Below are positions 19,240-26,937 of a stretch of DNA of 64,000 nucleotides, in pieces. Origin of the DNA: Clostridium pasteurianum DSM 525 = ATCC 6013 (GTDB lineage Bacteria; Bacillota; Clostridia; Clostridiales; Clostridiaceae); contig NZ_CP009268.1 of the NCBI RefSeq assembly GCF_000807255.1, positions 1,518,384 to 1,582,383 of the forward strand, read 5' to 3'. The notes below the pieces were generated by a model. It had not been told where the DNA came from. It saw nothing but the letters and a program-made list of their open reading frames with translations, and ran no database searches. The translations under genes and the position numbers were made by a program. Positions within the stretch are counted from its first letter, which is position 1; each line of letters begins with the position of its first letter.

Positions 19240-20049
19240 ATGGGTATTAATATAGTTGATACTACTTTAAGAGATGGGGAACAAAAAGCAGGTATAGCTT
19301 TAAGTGTGCAAGATAAAGTAGAAATAGCTAAAATTATAAGTGAGATGGGAGTACACCAAATAGAAGCCGGTATACCTGCCATGGGGGGTGATGAGAAGAT
19401 AAGCGTATCAAAAATAGCCGCCTTAGGGCTTCCTAGTAAAATAGCCGCTTGGAACAGAATGAGTACTAAGGATATTGACACTTCTATAGAATGTGGAGTA
19501 GATATAGTTCATATATCTTCCCCGGTATCGGATCTTCAAATAAAAACTAAGTTGGAAAAAGATAGAAAATGGGTTGCGGAAAATCTAAAGAGAACAGTTA
19601 TCTATGCCTTGGAAAAAGATTGTGAAGTAACTGTAGGCTTAGAAGATTCTTCAAGGGCTGATTTGAATTTTTTAATTCAGCTATGTGAAATGATTTTTGC
19701 TTTGGGAGTTAAAAGAGTAAGATATGCAGATACAGTGGGAATTATGGAACCTAAAGAACTTTATAGTCAAATAAAAAAAATAAGAGATAAGGTTCCTATA
19801 GATATAGAAATACATGTACATAATGATTTTGGAATGGCAATATCAAATTCTTTTGCTGCCTTTAAAGCAGGAGCAAAATTTGCCGATTGTACGATTACAG
19901 GTATGGGGGAAAGGGCAGGAAATTGTGATTTTTTAAAGTTTGTTAAAGTAATACAAGAACTTACTGGTGAGAAAATATATACTGGGGACTTTGAAGATAT
20001 AATTGAAAAGGAAAATGAGATTAAGAAAATTTTAAGATTGAATTGGTAA
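19240..20049 (+). CDS. nifV-alpha: Homocitrate synthase alpha subunit
   Basis: A 269-residue catalytic TIM barrel of the split homocitrate synthase (acetyl-CoA + 2-oxoglutarate to homocitrate). VDTTLRDGEQKAG is at residues 5-17, the metal ligands are in EIHVHNDFGMA (~192-202), and GMGERAGNCDF follows near residue 222. The chain stops where single-chain NifV proteins continue into the C-terminal communication domain; that part is supplied by NifV-omega just upstream. RBS AAAGGTGATGA overlaps the end of the omega gene. It is the last gene of the Mo-nitrogenase cluster. Confidence 0.93.
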   Translation: MGINIVDTTLRDGEQKAGIALSVQDKVEIAKIISEMGVHQIEAGIPAMGGDEKISVSKIAALGLPSKIAAWNRMSTKDIDTSIECGVDIVHISSPVSDLQIKTKLEKDRKWVAENLKRTVIYALEKDCEVTVGLEDSSRADLNFLIQLCEMIFALGVKRVRYADTVGIMEPKELYSQIKKIRDKVPIDIEIHVHNDFGMAISNSFAAFKAGAKFADCTITGMGERAGNCDFLKFVKVIQELTGEKIYTGDFEDIIEKENEIKKILRLNW

Positions 20050-20162
20050 TTTTTATATTATTAATTCAATTTTTTTAATTATGTGATATAATTTTATTAT
20101 ATATGTAATCGTTATTATGGCTTTTATAAAATATATCGATTAAATTTTCGGAGGTAATAAAA

Positions 20163-21434
20163 ATGATTAAAATTCCCTATTCAACAAAAACCCTAAAGAT
20201 AAACATAGATAATAAAAACTTAAAAGGTATATTGATATCTAAAGCACACAATTATAAAGTTAATGAATCACAGGAGTATATAGTAAACAGAGCACTTGAT
20301 AATCCAATAGGAAGCGAAAGACTAGAAGATTTAGTAAAGAATAAAAATAATATGGTTATTATAACTAGTGATCATACAAGGCCCGTTCCAAGTAATATAA
20401 CTATGCCAATTTTACTTAATAGAATTAGAAAAGTAAATCCAAGTATAGATATAACTATACTTATTGCTACAGGATTTCATAGACCCACAACTAGAGAAGA
20501 AATGATAAATAAATTTGGAAGAGAAATAGTTGAAAAAGAAAAGATTATAAATCATGTATCTACAGATAAAAATGATTTAACCAATGTAGGTGTATTACCT
20601 TCTGGTGGACAGCTTATTTTAAATAAATTAGCTATTAATACAGAATTATTGATATCAGAAGGTTTTATTGAGCCTCATTTTTTTGCTGGTTTTTCTGGTG
20701 GCAGAAAAAGCATTTTACCCGGAATAGCATCAGCAGAAACTATAATGGCCAATCACTGTTCAGAGTTTATCAATAGTAACCAGGCCAGAACTGGAATTAT
20801 AGAGGATAATCCTATTCATAGAGATATGCTCTACGCTGCTGAAAAGGCAAAATTAGCATTTATTTTAAATGTAGTTATAGACGCAGATAAGAAAATCATA
20901 AATGCTTTTGCTGGAGATAGAAGACTGGCTCATGAAGAGGGCTGTAAATTTGTTATGGAGCTTTCCAGTGTAAAAAAGATAGAGGCAGATATTGCAATCA
21001 CCAGTAATGGAGGATATCCATTAGACCAAAATATATATCAAGCAGTAAAGGGAATGACTGCTGCCGAAACTACTTGCAGAAAAGGCGGAGTTATTATTAT
21101 GATAGCAGCCTGCAATGATGGTCATGGTGGTAAGTCTTTTTATGATAATGTTTCTAATGCAAAAAATCCTAGAGAGCTTCTTGAAAGAATACTAAATGTA
21201 CCAAGAAATAAAACTATACCAGATCAATGGGAAATTCAAATATTGGCAAGAATTTTAAATGATTATACTGTAATTATGGTTACTGATTTGTGTGATCCAT
21301 CTATGATTGAAAATATGCATATGAAACATGCTAAGACTTTTGAGGAGGCTTTAAAGATGGCTTATAATATAAAGGGAGAAAAGGCTGAAGTCGTAGTTAT
21401 TCCTGATGGAGTATCAGTGGTTGTCAGTGATTAA
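20163..21434 (+). CDS. larA: LarA-family nickel-pincer racemase
   Basis: A 423-residue lactate racemase/epimerase family protein. All family landmarks line up with Lactobacillus plantarum LarA two residues out of register: D70 and R73 (DHTRPVP), H106 (ATGFHRP), H172 (EPHFFAG), K182 (GGRKS, the lysine that carries the nickel-pincer cofactor) and H198 (ANHCSEF). The family interconverts D- and L-lactate or other 2-hydroxyacids. Cofactor genes larB, larC and larE are not in the window. RBS CGGAGGT is good. It stands alone after the nif cluster and before a repeat-rich non-coding block. True substrate uncertain: LarA homologues act on several hydroxyacids. Confidence 0.88.
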   Translation: MIKIPYSTKTLKINIDNKNLKGILISKAHNYKVNESQEYIVNRALDNPIGSERLEDLVKNKNNMVIITSDHTRPVPSNITMPILLNRIRKVNPSIDITILIATGFHRPTTREEMINKFGREIVEKEKIINHVSTDKNDLTNVGVLPSGGQLILNKLAINTELLISEGFIEPHFFAGFSGGRKSILPGIASAETIMANHCSEFINSNQARTGIIEDNPIHRDMLYAAEKAKLAFILNVVIDADKKIINAFAGDRRLAHEEGCKFVMELSSVKKIEADIAITSNGGYPLDQNIYQAVKGMTAAETTCRKGGVIIMIAACNDGHGGKSFYDNVSNAKNPRELLERILNVPRNKTIPDQWEIQILARILNDYTVIMVTDLCDPSMIENMHMKHAKTFEEALKMAYNIKGEKAEVVVIPDGVSVVVSD

Positions 21435-21440
21435 ATCATA

Positions 21441-22340
21441 ATAGTGGGAAAGGACGAAACAAACGTCAAAGTGCAAAGTTCAAAGAACAAATATCAGATT
21501 TAGAAAAGTGATAGGAGTAAAGTTACCTATTAAGTTAAGAGTTAAGAGTTGAAAGTTGAGAGTGATGGATATTTTTCTTCCGTTACACTACAGAAAAATT
21601 TAGAATTAATAAATACAAACTTAAAAAAGGAGATTGGTTTATAAAAGGTTTTTGGGCGGTTAGCCCGGTGGTTTAGCAGTGATATTACATTAATATGATG
21701 AATCTACGTTGACTGAGTATTAGCATTTAGATAGTTGTTTTTATAGTCCGAAGGACTATAGGATTAATACCTACAATTTTGTATAGTTAAAAATATTTAT
21801 TTGGTGGCTACTAGACTCGATTTTTCAATCATATTAAGTATAGAAAATATCGATGTTTAGATAGTTATTTGAAAGCTAAGAGCTGTAATACTTCATTTCT
21901 AACAAGGTGAAGATAACAGCTGCAACTTCTTCATGTAATTCATCTAAACTTATATTGTATATAGCTCTTGTTAAGGGGTATTTTATTAATAACATGGTCC
22001 TACGGACAGGTCAACAGAATTAACGAATGTTTAGTTATATTTTGAAAAATTTTATTACCTAAGTTAGTTAGCACAGCCGACCTACCGGTCTAAAAACCTA
22101 TATTGCCATTTAAAATGTTAAATTATTAGTTCTAAAGCTTTTTTCGCAGTACAGCGAAGAAAAAGCATCAGTAACTCTTAATTCTTAATTTTTAACTCTT
22201 AACTAATTGTGAATTTTGTTGTAAAAGACAAAATCACCTTATTTGTTTTTTGGACTTTGATATTTGAACTTTTTTAAACTCTCCACTTTCCACTATCCAC
22301 TTTCAACTGAGAAAAGGATTGTTTCGTCCTTTTCTCCAAG
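21441..22340. repeat. Nested inverted-repeat element with unique core
   Basis: This 900-bp gene-free block is bounded by inverted ends: GGGAAAGGACGAAAC at 21446-21460 and GTTTCGTCCTTTTCTCC at 22321-22337. Inside these lie further mirrored segments: AAAGTTCAAAGAACAAATAT on the left and TATTTGAACTTTTTT on the right; TTAAGAGTTAAGAGTTGAAAG on the left (21536 on) and CTCTTAATTCTTAA and TTTAACTCTTAAC on the right (near 22185-22204). The same outer ends flank only about 50 bp in the short copies near 43.1 and 55.7 kb, so this looks like the same element enlarged by a core. The core (about 21590-22180) has no good ORF. Confidence 0.65.
21646..22099 (+). ncRNA. Candidate large structured RNA
   Basis: The core folds with several exact pairings. 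A closing helix joins AGGTTTTT (21646-21653) to AAAAACCT (22092-22099), extended by CGGT/ACCG. Inside are hairpin TATAGTCC-gaa-GGACTATA (21742-21760), long-range GTTTAGAT (21855-21862) with ATCTAAAC (21942-21949), nested AGCTGT/ACAGCT and CTTCA/TGAAG (21881-21921), and GTCC-tac-GGAC (21997-22007). It is richer in GC islands than flanking spacer DNA. Strand is inferred from the direction of larA and mgsA. It is not a group II intron, since no domain V hairpin was found. It could be a large RNA such as ROOL, GOLLD or OLE, or a new class; I cannot assign it. Confidence 0.5.
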
Positions 22341-22419
22341 TACTAACTACTTATTTCTTTGAAGATGCTATAATATATGATATAATTTTATAAAAAAGAT
22401 TACATCGAGGGGGATTAAT

Positions 22420-22872
22420 ATGAGTATAGATAAATTAGAAAAACAAAAGAAAATTGCACTTGTTGCTCACGACAATAGAAAAGAGGCTTTAATAAGCTGG
22501 GCTGAGGAAAATAAAGATGTCTTATGTAAACATTTTCTATGTGGTACCGGTACTACTGCAAAACTTATTACTGAAAGGACTGGTTTACAGGTAAATGGTT
22601 TTAAAAGTGGCCCCATGGGAGGAGATCAGCAGATTGGAGCAAATATAGTTGAGGGTAACATAGATTTTATGATTTTTTTCTGGGATCCATTGACATCGCA
22701 ACCTCATGACCCAGATGTAAAAGCTCTTCTTAGAATTTCAGTTCTATATGATATTCCGATAGCTATGAGCAAATCTACAGCAGATTTTATATTGAAATCT
22801 CCTATTATGGAAGAAGAATATGAAAGACATGTGATAGATTATTACAATAAAATAAGGAAAAACAATTTTTAG
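22420..22872 (+). CDS. mgsA: Methylglyoxal synthase
   Basis: A 150-residue enzyme converting dihydroxyacetone phosphate to methylglyoxal and phosphate, a bypass of lower glycolysis under phosphate limitation. Active-site residues are present: H17 in VAHDNRK, the phosphate loop GTGTTAKL, D69 in GGDQQIGA (catalytic base), and H96 and D99 in QPHDPD. Length and layout match the family. RBS is GAGGGGGA. Two possible TATAAT -10 boxes lie near 22369 and 22380. It stands alone and is convergent with the small gene downstream. Confidence 0.94.
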   Translation: MSIDKLEKQKKIALVAHDNRKEALISWAEENKDVLCKHFLCGTGTTAKLITERTGLQVNGFKSGPMGGDQQIGANIVEGNIDFMIFFWDPLTSQPHDPDVKALLRISVLYDIPIAMSKSTADFILKSPIMEEEYERHVIDYYNKIRKNNF

Positions 22873-22889
22873 ATATAATAAATTTAAAG

Positions 22890-22929
22890 AGACTGATATT
22901 ATTGATAAAACTATCAATAATATCAGTCT
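22890..22929. terminator. Bidirectional terminator after mgsA
   Basis: A perfect 18-bp inverted repeat (arms 22890-22907 and 22912-22929) with a 4-nt loop, between convergent genes. Confidence 0.85.
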
Positions 22930-22944
22930 GTATATCATTAATGA

Positions 22945-23208
22945 TTACAAATCTTCATTATCAGATTCATCACATTTATCTGTTTTTTTACAATCTGCAT
23001 TTTTATTAATAATTATTACATGGCACAAGAAGAAATTGAATTTCAAAGAATCAGGGCAACAGCATTTTTTGCAATTCTTTGAATGTGATAAAGAAACTTT
23101 TTCCTCTTCTGTTTTAGAAGCCAATGCTGATTTCAATGCTTCAGCATTAGAAGCTATTGAGTCAATAATTTCAGGTGTTAGTAATTCGGGAATCTCTATA
23201 TTTGCCAT
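22945..23208 (-). CDS. Small Cys-rich protein, paralogue of the upstream gene
   Basis: An 87-residue protein that I do not recognise. RBS AAGAGGGAT precedes the ATG, which supports this strand over the overlapping open frame on the other strand. The N-terminus IEIPELLTPEIIDSIASNAE matches that of the larger protein encoded upstream (LEIPEFLSSEFIQHAASNAD). A second shared patch is LKFNFFLCHVIIINKNADC here and LKLVLCDVKIEINNSEC there. Between the two is a cysteine cluster (NCKKCCCPD). There is no signal peptide or membrane segment. The two genes probably form a small operon. A spore-layer or structural role would fit such short Cys-rich proteins, but that is a guess. Confidence 0.65.
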   Translation of the reverse strand: MANIEIPELLTPEIIDSIASNAEALKSALASKTEEEKVSLSHSKNCKKCCCPDSLKFNFFLCHVIIINKNADCKKTDKCDESDNEDL

Positions 23209-23295
23209 TCTTATATCCCTCTTTTCTTTTTATTTCTCTATAATATATGTTTTTTTTATCATATTAGTGATAATAATTATTCTATCTTCAATGTA

Positions 23296-24111
23296 TTAAA
23301 TATTATAGTTAAATAAATTTTCAAAGAGTTTGTGATTTTTTTTATTGATTAATTTTTTTAATGATTCTACGGTTTCTTCATTCTCATTTAGAGATTTTTG
23401 AATTTTTTTTATTTGTTTATTTTTGATATTAAGATCACTTTTCAAAGTTGTAATTTCTCTTTTATATGAGTTTATTAATTTATTTTCAAATGTTCTATGA
23501 GAATGATTTAAGATTGCGGAAATTACTTCAATTTTTGATTGAATAGCAATTGCCTTTTTTTGTTCATGTCTTAACAATTTTTCAGAGATTTTTAATGTTT
23601 TGTTTTTTTTATATAATTCTTTTTCTAAATTTTCTATTTCCATTTTTGATTTTTTTATTTGTTTTAATAATTCTTTTATTTTTCCAATTTGATTAAATGG
23701 AGTTTTGCCTTGCTTGCCGATATATATATTTTTATTGGTACCTTTTCCATCTATATCAAATAATAATTTTGGCTTTTTATCTGAACTTTTGTACTTATTA
23801 CTGTTATGATTACTATGATGATTGCTTTCTGTACAGCTATATTCACTGGATTTATTACATTGTTGTGAAGTAGTATCAGTAATTCCATATTTATTTTCCA
23901 TACATTCTGAATTATTTATTTCAATTTTTACATCACATAATACTAATTTCAGTTTTGAAAGCTTAGAAATATCATTCACTTTAAAATGACCATCTTTAAC
24001 TACTAAACCATCGTTTTCATTATCCAATACTAATTTCATTATATCTGCATTAGAAGCTGCGTGCTGAATAAATTCAGATGAAAGAAATTCGGGTATTTCC
24101 AATTCTTCCAA
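23296..24111 (-). CDS. Unknown protein with paralogous N-terminus and coiled coil
   Basis: 271 residues from a TTG with RBS AAGGAGG eight nt upstream. Residues 1-32 and ~52-70 are related to the small gene downstream, so they share a two-part module. Then comes a low-complexity Ser/His/Asn/Lys stretch (residues ~85-115), and residues ~140-262 form a Lys/Glu-rich coiled coil (heptads such as IENLEKELYKKNKTL). This looks like an anchored or assembled structural protein with a common interaction module at the N-terminus. No enzyme motif was seen. It is divergent from the RNase H gene and lies 87 nt before its paralogue. Function unknown. Confidence 0.65.
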   Translation of the reverse strand: MEELEIPEFLSSEFIQHAASNADIMKLVLDNENDGLVVKDGHFKVNDISKLSKLKLVLCDVKIEINNSECMENKYGITDTTSQQCNKSSEYSCTESNHHSNHNSNKYKSSDKKPKLLFDIDGKGTNKNIYIGKQGKTPFNQIGKIKELLKQIKKSKMEIENLEKELYKKNKTLKISEKLLRHEQKKAIAIQSKIEVISAILNHSHRTFENKLINSYKREITTLKSDLNIKNKQIKKIQKSLNENEETVESLKKLINKKNHKLFENLFNYNI

Positions 24112-24241
24112 TTAACAAGCCTCCTTATCCATTCTATTTGTAATTATAATATGAATATTTACAACTTATGTTACCTAATTTATAATATACATAAAGCAAG
24201 AAAATATTAATATCAAAAGAAAATTGGGAGATATATGTTTA

Positions 24242-25162
24242 ATGGGTAAAAAAGTTTATGCTATAAAAGAAGGATATGATTTTCAGGAAAATAGAAAAAT
24301 TGAAAATAGAATAGTGAATACCTGGTCAGAGTGCCTTAAATATGTTAAAGGTGTTAAGGGTGCCGTATATAAAAGTTTTGAAGATAGAGATAGTGCAAAA
24401 AATTACTTAAATGAAGGAAGTAAGCTGCTGAAAAAAGGAGTAGACTTCTATCCTGAGGATTGTTTGCATATTTATGTAGATGGAAGCTATAATAGAGAAA
24501 CTGAAAGATATGCTTATGGTTTGGTTGCAGTGAGAAATAATGTAATAGAATATATAGAAAGTGGAAAATCAAAGGATAATTCTCAAAAAAATATAAGACA
24601 GATAGCTGGAGAATTAGAAGCCACTATAAAATCCGTTGAGTATGCTTTAAAAAATGGAGAAAATAAAGTTGTAATATTTCATGATTATGCTGGTATTTGC
24701 CATCATGCTACAGGTTTTTGGGAGAGAAGAGAGGAATCTTCTATAGCTTATCATAAAAAAATAAATGAATTAATAAATAAAGGTATCGAGGTGATATTTG
24801 TAAAAGTGGATAGTCATACGGGAGATTTTTATAATGAGCTTGCAGATGAAAAATGTAAGGAGAAAGTTAATATTAAATCCGATAAGGTTGTGGAAAAGTG
24901 GCTCATTGATAACAAATTAAAAGTAAAGAGTGAAGATATAAAAAATGAAATACTGATTATAGCACCTAAAGCAAAGGAGAATATAGAAATTATTGATAGT
25001 AAATGCATAAATAAAGTTCAAGAAAATGAAGGGATTAAATTTGATAGTATCATTAATAAGTATAAATCTGACAAAGGAAATACCTTGAAATTTATAACTA
25101 ATTTAACAGATTCACAAAAAATAAAATTTATTACATATTTACTGGATAGCAGATTAAATTAA
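24242..25162 (+). CDS. rnhA: Ribonuclease H1 with viroplasmin domain
   Basis: About 306 residues from the ATG at 24242 (GGGAGA 10 nt upstream; the TTG at 24224 overlaps that RBS). Residues 1-55 are the viroplasmin-like RNA/DNA hybrid-binding domain (KKVYAIKEGYDF ... YKSFEDRDSAKNYL). Residues ~75-205 are RNase HI with the catalytic acids in YVDGSY, AGELEA, FHDYAGI and ELADEKCKEK. A C-terminal extension of about 100 residues has no motif I know. The enzyme removes the RNA strand of RNA-DNA hybrids such as R-loops and primers. Single gene. Confidence 0.9.
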   Translation: MGKKVYAIKEGYDFQENRKIENRIVNTWSECLKYVKGVKGAVYKSFEDRDSAKNYLNEGSKLLKKGVDFYPEDCLHIYVDGSYNRETERYAYGLVAVRNNVIEYIESGKSKDNSQKNIRQIAGELEATIKSVEYALKNGENKVVIFHDYAGICHHATGFWERREESSIAYHKKINELINKGIEVIFVKVDSHTGDFYNELADEKCKEKVNIKSDKVVEKWLIDNKLKVKSEDIKNEILIIAPKAKENIEIIDSKCINKVQENEGIKFDSIINKYKSDKGNTLKFITNLTDSQKIKFITYLLDSRLN

Positions 25163-25257
25163 TTTATTATAGCCTATACTTTATTTGAGTAATATTTTAA
25201 AAATTGCATAATATAGACTTAGAATATTAATATTATTTAATAAAGGGGTGTATATAT

Positions 25258-25434
25258 ATGCGTGGAAGATTTATAAAGGGAATAACGACAGGAGCATTAA
25301 TTGGAGCAGCAGCAGGAATGCTCATTGCACCAGATTTAAATAGGAATACTAAAAAGAAAATTAGAAAATCAAGACGTATGATTAATAATGCTGCTGGAGA
25401 TATTTTTCATAATATAAAGCATTGGATAGACTAA
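25258..25434 (+). CDS. YtxH-like small membrane-associated protein
   Basis: A 58-residue protein. The N-terminal hydrophobic Gly/Ala segment (GALIGAAAGMLIAPD, residues 12-26) and the basic NRNTKKKIRKSRR stretch after it are the signature of YtxH/gas-vesicle-like proteins, often linked to general stress in Firmicutes. RBS AAGGGGTG. A perfect palindromic terminator follows at once, so it is a monocistronic unit. Exact role unknown. Confidence 0.75.
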   Translation: MRGRFIKGITTGALIGAAAGMLIAPDLNRNTKKKIRKSRRMINNAAGDIFHNIKHWID

Positions 25435-25437
25435 TTA

Positions 25438-25467
25438 AATCGGAGTGTACACTCCGATTATTTTTTT
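25438..25467 (+). terminator. Terminator of the ytxH-like gene
   Basis: The palindrome AATCGGAGTGT/ACACTCCGATT is followed by A and a run of seven T. Confidence 0.92.
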
Positions 25468-25614
25468 ATAAAATATTTAAGGTATTACTGTGATTTATTT
25501 TGTAAATATTAAACGAATTATGATATAATATAAAATAATTAAGTATAAATAGTTAAAAAGATTTTAATATATTTAAAATTTGCAAATATATGTATAAGCA
25601 AAGGAAGATAACAT

Positions 25615-26916
25615 ATGGAGATATTGTCTTTAGGTGAAAAGATTAAAATAAGAAGAAAAAATCTTAATATGACCTTAAAGGACTTAGCTGGAGATAGAAT
25701 TACTCCAGGACAAATAAGTCTTGTGGAATCTGGAAAATCCAATCCCAGTATGGATTTGTTAGAATATTTAGCATTGGCATTAAATACTTCTGTAGAATAT
25801 TTAATGGAGTCAGAAGAAACTCAGGCAGAAAAAGTTTGTGTATATTATGAAAATATTGCAGAGGCACATATTTTAAATAATGAATTTCAATTGGGAGAAC
25901 AATTTCTTGAAAATGCTATGTATTATGCAGAAAAGTATAATCTGGATTATAGAAAGGCAAGAAATTTATATCTTCGCGCAATAATAGGCATGTCTAAGGA
26001 AGAGATGGGTTTAGCACAACAGTATTTTTTAGCTGCGAATGCTATATTTATAAAACTTAATCATCAGGAAGAAGTTGTTAAAACCTATTTAAAGTTGGGG
26101 AAAATAACTTTAAGTTTAAATGCTTATCATTCTTCCTGCAGTTATTTTCAACAGGCAGAAAAAGTATTTCAAGATAATAATATAGGAGATGATTTTTTAT
26201 TAGGACAAATTTATTATTTTACAGCATTAATATATTTTAGGTTAGATGACATGGATAAGTCTATAAATTACAGCTATCTTGCCAAAGAAAAGTTTGAAGA
26301 AATTAATAATAAGAAACAATATGCAAAAACACTTCTTCTGCTTTCTAAAGAATATATAAAGAAGGAAGATTTAAATAATGCTATAAAATACTCTAAAAAA
26401 TCTCTTGAAATATTTAGAGAAAATGATGAGAAAGAATACATAGGTGATATTGAAAATGATTTGGGAAAGCTATTCTATGAATTTGAAAATATTGAAGAAT
26501 CCTTTATTCATCTCAATAAAGCTAAAGAAATGAGAGCTGACAACGAAGATGCTGTTATTGAAACATTATCAAATATATGTGAAAATTACATAAAGTTGAA
26601 AGATTTAGAGAATTCTAAAAAAACTCTTCAGGAAATATTAAGTAAGATTTCTGATAATAATCATAGCAATATTATAAAGTATTATTTATTAAAGTATAGG
26701 GTGGATGTTTTAGAGAAAAATATGAAAGAAGCAGAAGAAACTCTTCTTATGGCTTTGCACTACGCAGAAAATATGAATTTAGTAGAACAAGCTGGAGAAA
26801 TTTCTATTATTACAGGAAAGTTTTACATAGATAATAATGAGGATACAAAAGCTGCTACGTATTTACATCATGGGGTAGAAAACTTTAAAAAACTGGGAAT
26901 AATAAAATATTTATAA
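25615..26916 (+). CDS. XRE-type HTH regulator with TPR repeats
   Basis: 433 residues. Residues ~5-65 are an XRE/Cro HTH (LGEKIKIRRKNLNMTLKDLA, then ITPGQISLVESGKSNPS). From ~75 on the chain is a string of TPR-like helical pairs (for example NEFQLGEQFLENAMYYAEKY, AKTYLKLGKITLSLNAYHS, NAIKYSKKSLEIF). This architecture is shared with the RRNPP peptide-responsive regulators and with TPR regulators of Clostridium sporulation and solvent formation. A paralogue follows 21 nt after the stop, so the two are co-transcribed. No small secreted-peptide gene was found next to them. They may sense an internal ligand or a peptide encoded elsewhere. Confidence 0.8.
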   Translation: MEILSLGEKIKIRRKNLNMTLKDLAGDRITPGQISLVESGKSNPSMDLLEYLALALNTSVEYLMESEETQAEKVCVYYENIAEAHILNNEFQLGEQFLENAMYYAEKYNLDYRKARNLYLRAIIGMSKEEMGLAQQYFLAANAIFIKLNHQEEVVKTYLKLGKITLSLNAYHSSCSYFQQAEKVFQDNNIGDDFLLGQIYYFTALIYFRLDDMDKSINYSYLAKEKFEEINNKKQYAKTLLLLSKEYIKKEDLNNAIKYSKKSLEIFRENDEKEYIGDIENDLGKLFYEFENIEESFIHLNKAKEMRADNEDAVIETLSNICENYIKLKDLENSKKTLQEILSKISDNNHSNIIKYYLLKYRVDVLEKNMKEAEETLLMALHYAENMNLVEQAGEISIITGKFYIDNNEDTKAATYLHHGVENFKKLGIIKYL

Positions 26917-26937
26917 ATTAGAGATAGGGTGTGCTGC

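Noticed and set aside
21590-22180. Group II intron or decayed transposase in the non-coding block
   Set aside because: No domain V-like hairpin, no reverse transcriptase or transposase remnants in any frame.
23036-23299. Plus-strand frame of 87 codons opposite the small Cys-rich gene
   Set aside because: No RBS; the minus-strand frame has a good RBS and a paralogue, so the plus frame is a shadow.
25258-25434. Reading the small gene as a gas vesicle protein
   Set aside because: The resemblance is to YtxH-type proteins; no gas vesicle structural genes are present.
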